Source: an uncultured Clostridium sp. (GTDB lineage Bacteria; Bacillota; Clostridia; TANB77; CAG-508). Taken from it: a stretch of 64,000 bases of DNA. The notes under the pieces are model-generated. The model saw only the letters and a program-made list of their open reading frames with translations. It was not told where the DNA came from and searched no databases. Both the position numbers and the translations under genes were made by a program. The DNA is taken from NCBI GenBank assembly GCA_947571115.1, contig CANOWW010000007.1:1-64000 (forward strand), written 5' to 3'. Below, one piece after another: positions 59,564-64,000 of the stretch (within the stretch, counting starts at the first letter, position 1; each line of letters starts with the position of its first letter).

Positions 59564-60142
59564 GTGATTAAAAAGTTTGGAATGATTGTAATCGGAATAG
59601 TGATAGGATTAGTAACAGGATACACAAGAAGTTTCAATCCAATAAGTTTTTGGGCATTTTCGGATTTAGCGGCAAGATATGGTTTCTGGATTTTGACAGT
59701 GACCTTGATTGCTATCACGGCCGAAAACCAAAAAGATGCTTGGCTAAGCAGTTTTTTGTACATGGCATTTATGTGTGTTTCGTATTATCTATTTTTGTAC
59801 GCCAAAAACGGTATTTTTTATGGCAAGCAATTTATTCTGTGGCTAGCTTTTTCAGTAGTCGCGGCGTTTTATAGTGGTTTGCTGAACAAAAGACGAAATG
59901 CTTTTTTGTGCTCTGTTCCGCTGATATTGTTAGGAATTGAGGGACTAGATTTGCTAGATGTTTTTGTCAAATGGCGCTCGAATTTTATGCAATTAATGAT
60001 TGATTTAGTTGGCTTTGTTTTGCTATTTGTGCTTTTTGCGAAAAATCAAGATAAAAAATATGTCAAAACAATGGCACTTTTTACGTTTGCTGTTGTGGCG
60101 ATAGTTTGTGCGATATTTTTGGTTTTATGGTCAATTGGATAG
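59564..60142 (+). CDS. Six-helix membrane protein (DUF6518-like), copy 1
   Basis: 192 residues with five to six hydrophobic helices; G-x-x-x-G-x-x-T-(G/R)-x-T and F-W-A-F-S-D-L-A-A-R-Y-G-F-W near the start are shared with the next gene. GTG start behind GAAAGGG. Likely a paralogous pair by duplication. The DUF6518 assignment is by eye. Confidence 0.65.
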   Translation: MIKKFGMIVIGIVIGLVTGYTRSFNPISFWAFSDLAARYGFWILTVTLIAITAENQKDAWLSSFLYMAFMCVSYYLFLYAKNGIFYGKQFILWLAFSVVAAFYSGLLNKRRNAFLCSVPLILLGIEGLDLLDVFVKWRSNFMQLMIDLVGFVLLFVLFAKNQDKKYVKTMALFTFAVVAIVCAIFLVLWSIG

Positions 60143-60154
60143 GGGGGGAAAGCG

Positions 60155-60781
60155 ATGTTGCAAGATAAATTAATTTCTTATAGCAAAATATTTTTAGTAG
60201 GAGTAGTTGTTGGAATTCTCACAAGGCTTACGGATTTGTTGCCAGCAGGCGGTTTATGGGCATTTGAGTCCATAGCGACATTATTTGGATTTTGGATTGT
60301 GAGCGTGACAGTGCTTGTCAGGTACAGTTCTTCTCATAAAAACGCTGGATTGAATGTGCTTTTGTATATGGTTGGAATGACAATCAGCTTTTATGTGTCA
60401 CAATATGTTTTAGGACAGTTTTGGAGCAAGTTTGATAATGGCGGTTTTAAAACCAGTTTATGCATTACCTATTTGGTTTTATCAGGGATTTGTGGTATTG
60501 GTGGATATGTATTGTATTTTTGGAACCAAGAAAATAAATTGCGTTCTGTTTTGTTGGCATTGCCAGTGAGCGCCCTATTGGCAGAAGGAACCGCAACGCT
60601 AATCTACTTTCTAGAGCATAAAACGTACTTGTTTCAAGTGCTGTTTGACTGGATAAGTGCTCTAATATTGGGGATTCTATTTTATAAAAAATCGAGTAAC
60701 AAAGCGATATATTTTTTGGTCATGCTAGTTGTTGCTGTGATTATATATGCGGTAATTTATGGGCCTTTTTTGAATATTTAG
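60155..60781 (+). CDS. Six-helix membrane protein (DUF6518-like), copy 2
   Basis: 208 residues, the paralogue of the preceding gene (GILTRLTDLLPAGGLWAFESIATLFGFWIVSVTVLVRYSS...NAGLNVLLYMVGMTISFYVS). GGGGGGAAAG precedes the ATG, 12 bases after the first gene. Operon with copy 1; perhaps a heteromeric membrane complex of unknown role. Confidence 0.65.
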   Translation: MLQDKLISYSKIFLVGVVVGILTRLTDLLPAGGLWAFESIATLFGFWIVSVTVLVRYSSSHKNAGLNVLLYMVGMTISFYVSQYVLGQFWSKFDNGGFKTSLCITYLVLSGICGIGGYVLYFWNQENKLRSVLLALPVSALLAEGTATLIYFLEHKTYLFQVLFDWISALILGILFYKKSSNKAIYFLVMLVVAVIIYAVIYGPFLNI

Positions 60782-60782
60782 C

Positions 60783-60828
60783 ACAACCCCAGCAAAGAAC
60801 CGAGTGGCTCTGTGCTGGGGTTGTTTTT
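60783..60828. terminator. Strong terminator
   Basis: ACAACCCCAGCA / TGCTGGGGTTGT, then TTTTG; shared by the convergent gene at 60,830. Confidence 0.9.
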
Positions 60829-60829
60829 G

Positions 60830-61387
60830 TTACATTTCTTCGTAAATCACTGTCAAATCAAATTGAGCAGAAGATTTCAGGAAGAAATGAAAATGTTCTG
60901 TTTCATGATGGTAGCCTGAATAAAATTGCTTTTTGTTTTTTTTCAGACCAGTTACATGAAGCAGAGTGAACTTGTATGTTGCATCTGTGTGCAAGTTTAA
61001 AAATGTACTGCCGAAAGCATTTTGCTTCAGGATCGATTGATAGTCGACCAGCATCTGAGAAAGCAAATCAGAGACATCAAAGCTACCGAAAAGGCAAGTT
61101 ACAATAGGTGTAACAACAGGGAGGCAAAATGCCTCGCCGACGTGCATTTTGGTGTAAATCTGCATGAATTCGGCAATTCCGATGTCAGAAAATTTTTCTT
61201 TCAGAAAATCGTCTAGTGTTTCTGCTGGTGCTAGGAAGATTTGAGCAGGGCTAGCGGCGACTTTTGTTGCTAACTCTGAAGTAGAGTTGAGTTTTGGAAA
61301 TTGTTGAAGCAGTTTTTCAAATTCCCCAGTATTATTGTCGAAAATCCGAAGTGGGGAAAGCTCTTGTAATAAATTCATTTCATTCAT
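60830..61387 (-). CDS. Hypothetical protein
   Basis: 185 residues, soluble, no signal peptide. ATG 61,387 follows AGGAGGTATTAACAAT; the longer frame is upstream leader. A beta-rich C-terminal half (TYKFTLLHVTGLKKNKKQFYSGYHHETEHFHFFLKSSAQFDLTVIYEEM) contains several His, perhaps metal binding. Family not recognised. Confidence 0.65.
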   Translation of the reverse strand: MNEMNLLQELSPLRIFDNNTGEFEKLLQQFPKLNSTSELATKVAASPAQIFLAPAETLDDFLKEKFSDIGIAEFMQIYTKMHVGEAFCLPVVTPIVTCLFGSFDVSDLLSQMLVDYQSILKQNAFGSTFLNLHTDATYKFTLLHVTGLKKNKKQFYSGYHHETEHFHFFLKSSAQFDLTVIYEEM

Positions 61388-61515
61388 ATTGTTAATACCT
61401 CCTGTTTTTATTGGAATGAAAATTTTTGTATTGAATATACAATACATATTATATATAGTAACATAAAATTATGGATTTGTCAAATTTGAATTAATAACAA
61501 GTTATCCTTTAATAT

Positions 61516-61544
61516 TTGACAAATGTAAAAACGCATATTATAAT
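61516..61544 (+). promoter_or_regulatory. Sigma-A promoter of the HEPN gene
   Basis: TTGACA (61,516-61,521), 17 bases, TATAAT (61,539-61,544). Confidence 0.9.
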
Positions 61545-61549
61545 AATTT

Positions 61550-61573
61550 TAATAACTAGAAATTTAGTTATTA
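61550..61573 (+). promoter_or_regulatory. Leader hairpin of the HEPN gene
   Basis: TAATAACTA, GAAATT, TAGTTATTA: a perfect 9-bp stem at or near the transcription start and just before the ribosome site. Confidence 0.7.
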
Positions 61574-61592
61574 AATTATGGGGGAAACTTTT

Positions 61593-62144
61593 ATGGAATT
61601 AGTAGAATATAAAAAATCTATAAACAAGAGTAAATTTAATGATGAACAGATTAAAGTAATATGGGAATTTTATGTTACAAAAGCGCTAACAGACTCAGCT
61701 AGTCAAAGAAGAAAAATACAAGAGGATTATGGATATAAAAATATACCATTAAAAGAAATGAAATTATTAGCAAGTTTTAGTGATGAGAATTATAAAATGT
61801 TACTAGCAGATAAAATTGAAGGAACATTAAAAAGATTTAATTTATTTTTTGATGATGGTTTAAAAGATATAGATACTCCTAAAGCTGTATTTATATCTCC
61901 ATACTATATAGAAGATGAAAATAAACCCAAAGCCAAAAAAGGAGAAGGAGAAATTTTATTAGAACATATAAGAAATAGTTTTGCTCATGGAAATACATAT
62001 TTTTTTGAAAATGGTATGATGATGTTAGAGGATAAAAACGGAAATAAAATTACTGCTAGAATATTACTTAGACAAAAGGTTTTGCTAGATTGGATAAATT
62101 TAATTGATAAAGACCAACGATATTATATAATTAGACAAGTATAG
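61593..62144 (+). CDS. HEPN-like protein with R-x4-H motif
   Basis: 183 residues, helical. R127-N-S-F-A-H132 is the HEPN ribonuclease motif (LLEHIRNSFAHGNTYFF), and a helix bundle precedes it. GGGGGA seven bases before ATG 61,593 sets the start. HEPN proteins are RNases of toxin and defence systems, or nucleotide-binding partners; no MNT-type antitoxin is adjacent. Strong AT richness suggests recent acquisition. Confidence 0.7.
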   Translation: MELVEYKKSINKSKFNDEQIKVIWEFYVTKALTDSASQRRKIQEDYGYKNIPLKEMKLLASFSDENYKMLLADKIEGTLKRFNLFFDDGLKDIDTPKAVFISPYYIEDENKPKAKKGEGEILLEHIRNSFAHGNTYFFENGMMMLEDKNGNKITARILLRQKVLLDWINLIDKDQRYYIIRQV

Positions 62145-62299
62145 AAATAACATTGTTTACAAACGTGGATTTGATAAAATTAAAAAATATTATTTGGATA
62201 CTTCTTAAATTAATATACTAAAACTTTTATTGAATTTTTATAATTGCTTTTTGTAGTTAAAATATTTTTTAATGCAATTTGATAAAAAATAATAATAAA

Positions 62300-62331
62300 A
62301 CAATGAAACTTAATAACTTTCATTGTTTTTT
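62300..62331. terminator. Bidirectional terminator near the tRNA
   Basis: CAATGAAA...TTTCATTG with A and T runs; ends tRNA transcription from the minus strand. Confidence 0.75.
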
Positions 62332-62339
62332 CTAGTTTT

Positions 62340-62413
62340 TGGAGGCGCCACCCGGATTTGAACCGGGGATCAGAGTTTTGCAGACTCGTGCCTTACCACT
62401 TGGCTATAGCGCC
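62340..62413 (-). tRNA. tRNA-Cys (GCA)
   Basis: Minus-strand cloverleaf: acceptor GGCGCTA / TGGCGCC, D-arm with AAGTGGTAAGGC, anticodon loop with GCA flanked by CTGCAAAA, T-arm CCGGTTCAAATCCGG, encoded CCA. Confidence 0.95.
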
Positions 62414-62497
62414 GAATATATCATTTTGTCACACGCTAAATTATTATAACGTATATTTCATTATATGTCAAGAGAATCAAAAAAATTCCTAATATTT

Positions 62498-62815
62498 TTA
62501 TAATTTATTATATTTTTTACTACTACCTTTTGATTTCTCGACAGGATATTTCTTCTTTGTTTTTTCTAATTTATCTAAAATAATTTGTTTTGGGTTAGCC
62601 TCTAATTTCATTGCCATTTGGAAACAGTAAGTAAATACATCCGCTAATTCCTCGACGGCTTCTTGACGATTATAATTTTCACTATCCCACTGGAAACACT
62701 CTAGCAATTCGCCAGCCTCAATGCAAATTGATTTAGCTAAATTTTCTGGAGAATGAAATTGGTCCCAGTCTCTTTCCTTATTAAAATTTTCTAATTTATC
62801 TATAATTTCTTTCAT
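62498..62815 (-). CDS. MazG-like nucleotide pyrophosphohydrolase
   Basis: 105 residues. E-A-G-E-L-L-E and E-E-L-A-D-V (SICIEAGELLECFQWD, EAVEELADVFTYCFQMA) are the metal-binding pairs E-x-x-E...E-x-x-D of MazG-like enzymes. Cytoplasmic house-cleaning of abnormal NTPs. The start ATG lies next to a 5' leader TGAGGTAAC. Confidence 0.9.
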   Translation of the reverse strand: MKEIIDKLENFNKERDWDQFHSPENLAKSICIEAGELLECFQWDSENYNRQEAVEELADVFTYCFQMAMKLEANPKQIILDKLEKTKKKYPVEKSKGSSKKYNKL

Positions 62816-62880
62816 ATGTTACCTCACTTATTCTATTTTATATCACAAAAAACTTGATTTTTCAAATAAATTTTTCTCAT

Positions 62881-62909
62881 TTGACAACACTTTTTTTTCA
62901 TGATATAAT
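62881..62909 (+). promoter_or_regulatory. Sigma-A promoter
   Basis: TTGACA (62,881-62,886), 17 bases, TATAAT (62,904-62,909). Confidence 0.9.
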
Positions 62910-62937
62910 CATCTCGTATCACAAAAAGGAGAAAAAA

Positions 62938-63663
62938 ATGGAAAACAAGAGAAGTATTAAAAACATAAGAATATTGATAATACTAACTTTTTTGATATTT
63001 GTAATCGGAATTGCGGTGGGGATATTTCAGAAAGAAACGGTTACTGAAAAAATGGCAGCAATGACGAAGGTAGAAGAACCGCTTGAAATAGCCAATACGA
63101 TTGATACCGAAACTCTTATTGCAGCTTATACACCAAGACGTGAAGTTGCAAGCGAAGAAGTAGTTTCCAGATATGCCAAAGCGCGTGAGCGTGCAATGTA
63201 CAATTCTGTTGACGAAATCAAGATTTCAAAAGACATGGACTTGACTGTAAGGTGTAATGTTTCAAGAGATGACTTTATTGCTTTGATAGCAGGTGTACGA
63301 GCAGATACGTCGGGTTTTTTTGAGCAAAATGCAGGCACTATTTATGATTTATGTGAAAAATATCAAATTAACGAAATCTTTTTCTGTGGGTTGATTTCAG
63401 CAGAATCAGGTTGGACAATTGCGGACAACCATAGAAGAACTCACAATTACATCAGTTTAATGGGAAAAGGTGGTTCACTTTTGCAATTTGCCTCTGTGGA
63501 AATTGGCTTGGAAAAAGCAGCCAATACTTTGCACACTAACTATTTGTCTGAGCGAGGAAGATTTTATTATGGTAAGACCTTAGAAGCTGTGCGTACAAGA
63601 TTTTGCCCAGTTAATCCAGGTTGGACTAATCTAGTTTATGGAAGAATGCAGCAAATTATATAA
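62938..63663 (+). CDS. Membrane-anchored lysozyme-fold (glucosaminidase-like) protein
   Basis: 241 residues. Signal-anchor helix at about 10-32, linker to 100, then a lysozyme-like domain with Glu in FFCGLISAESGWTIADNHRRTHNY, YISLMGKGGSL and a final FCPVNPGWTNLVYGRM. It shares the E-S-G-W core with the protein at 58,281 but has a short stem instead of a coiled coil. AAAAGGAG precedes ATG 62,938. Likely peptidoglycan hydrolase. Confidence 0.75.
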   Translation: MENKRSIKNIRILIILTFLIFVIGIAVGIFQKETVTEKMAAMTKVEEPLEIANTIDTETLIAAYTPRREVASEEVVSRYAKARERAMYNSVDEIKISKDMDLTVRCNVSRDDFIALIAGVRADTSGFFEQNAGTIYDLCEKYQINEIFFCGLISAESGWTIADNHRRTHNYISLMGKGGSLLQFASVEIGLEKAANTLHTNYLSERGRFYYGKTLEAVRTRFCPVNPGWTNLVYGRMQQII

Positions 63664-63670
63664 AAACAAA

Positions 63671-63698
63671 ATGCAGGCAAAAGTCTGCGTTTTTTTTG
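63671..63698 (+). terminator. Rho-independent terminator
   Basis: GCAG, GCAAAAGT, CTGC, then eight T. Confidence 0.75.
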
Positions 63699-63702
63699 TA
63701 AA

Positions 63703-63731
63703 TTGACAAATAATAAAAGATATATTATAAT
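63703..63731 (+). promoter_or_regulatory. Sigma-A promoter
   Basis: TTGACA (63,703-63,708), 17 bases, TATAAT (63,726-63,731). Confidence 0.9.
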
Positions 63732-63802
63732 AATAGAAAAATAGTTGTATGTCAACAATAACTTGTTATAGCAAGTTAAGTAAACGCAGGAAGGAGAGTT
63801 TT

Positions 63803-64000
63803 ATGCTTATACTTGAAAGAAAAGATGGAGGAAAAGAAATAGTAAATTTGCCGAGTGAGCAGAATTACATCAGGAAACAAGCTTTTGTTTATCGGGAAGA
63901 CATAACAAAAGTTTTAATTCCTGAAGGGATTCAGACCATTCAAAAGGAAGCATTTTGGTGCTGTAATGCGCTAGAAACTGTGGAATTTCCACAGAGCTTG
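63803..64000 (+). CDS. Leucine-rich-repeat protein (BspA-like), 3' end outside the window
   Basis: The first 66 codons of an open frame from ATG 63,803 (behind AAGGAGAG). After a short head (LILERKDGGKEIVNLPSEQN) come LRR_5 units: ITKVLIPEGIQTIQKEAFWCCNALETVEFPQSL. No signal peptide is visible, unlike the LRR gene at 40,203. Probably a cytoplasmic or non-classically exported LRR protein; the rest lies beyond the window. Confidence 0.8.
   Translation, partial: MLILERKDGGKEIVNLPSEQNYIRKQAFVYREDITKVLIPEGIQTIQKEAFWCCNALETVEFPQSL

Noticed and set aside
1..64000. CRISPR array, rRNA genes, complete IS elements
   Set aside because: No regular spacer-repeat pattern, no rRNA signature and no transposase with inverted ends were found; the octamer tract at 43,738 and the AT-rich repeats at 53,923 lack spacers.

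Overview
The window reads as a low-GC, spore-forming member of the Bacillota, probably Clostridia. Evidence: very AT-rich DNA with the standard code, strong GGAGG-type ribosome sites, an SpoVD/FtsI-type penicillin-binding protein, two CotF-like spore-coat proteins, a phosphotyrosine phosphatase of the CpsB type, and sigma-A promoters of the TTGACA-17-TATAAT form. No species can be named from this sequence.

Layout. (1) 1-18.2 kb is accessory DNA: small, unrelated, mostly co-directional genes (hydrolase, ASCH, methyltransferase, two near-identical ferredoxins, GNAT, XRE/membrane pairs), many joined by a recurring motif AAATTACAATTT that often begins at the stop codon of the gene before it. It also holds an ECF sigma/anti-sigma/M23 peptidase trio, a LysR-controlled operon of aldo-keto reductases and flavodoxins, and, at its right end, a large serine recombinase broken by two +1 frameshifts. 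(2) 18,333-37,994 is a complete integrative mobilizable element of about 19.7 kb inserted in a peptidase M15/peptidoglycan-binding gene. Its two ends share the 7-bp core GTAACAC; joining the flanks restores the host reading frame exactly, and joining the element ends rebuilds a perfect 23-bp palindromic attP. It encodes an HTH replication-type protein, ParB, a relaxase, a type II restriction-modification set, DUF6414, a NERD-like/SF1 helicase with DUF2290, a Fic protein with its own operator sites, a YobI-like KAP NTPase split over two genes, DUF6076, and a serine recombinase at the right end. (3) 38-64 kb is more chromosome-like: dxr (frameshifted), a pilin-headed leucine-rich-repeat surface protein (frameshifted), a PBP, Cu/Zn SOD, MATE pump, CpsB/DUF84, CotF-like genes, nitroreductase/AraC, a HerA-like ATPase with a Cys-rich partner, a foreign truncated VWA gene, a galactofuranose/glycosyltransferase operon, two lysozyme-fold wall proteins, tRNA-Cys, MazG, and the start of a second leucine-rich-repeat protein.

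The most notable observations are: the exactly resolved att sites and the way integration rewrites the C-terminus of the recombinase; four independent frameshifts that all have the same form (an extra C before GG, so that the in-frame codon at the break is CGG); the cassette-like junction motif of the first 8.6 kb; Fic operator palindromes, one lying inside the coding sequence; and an unexplained four-hairpin RNA candidate at 44.6 kb. Family names (DUFs, YobI) come from recognition by eye, not from a search.
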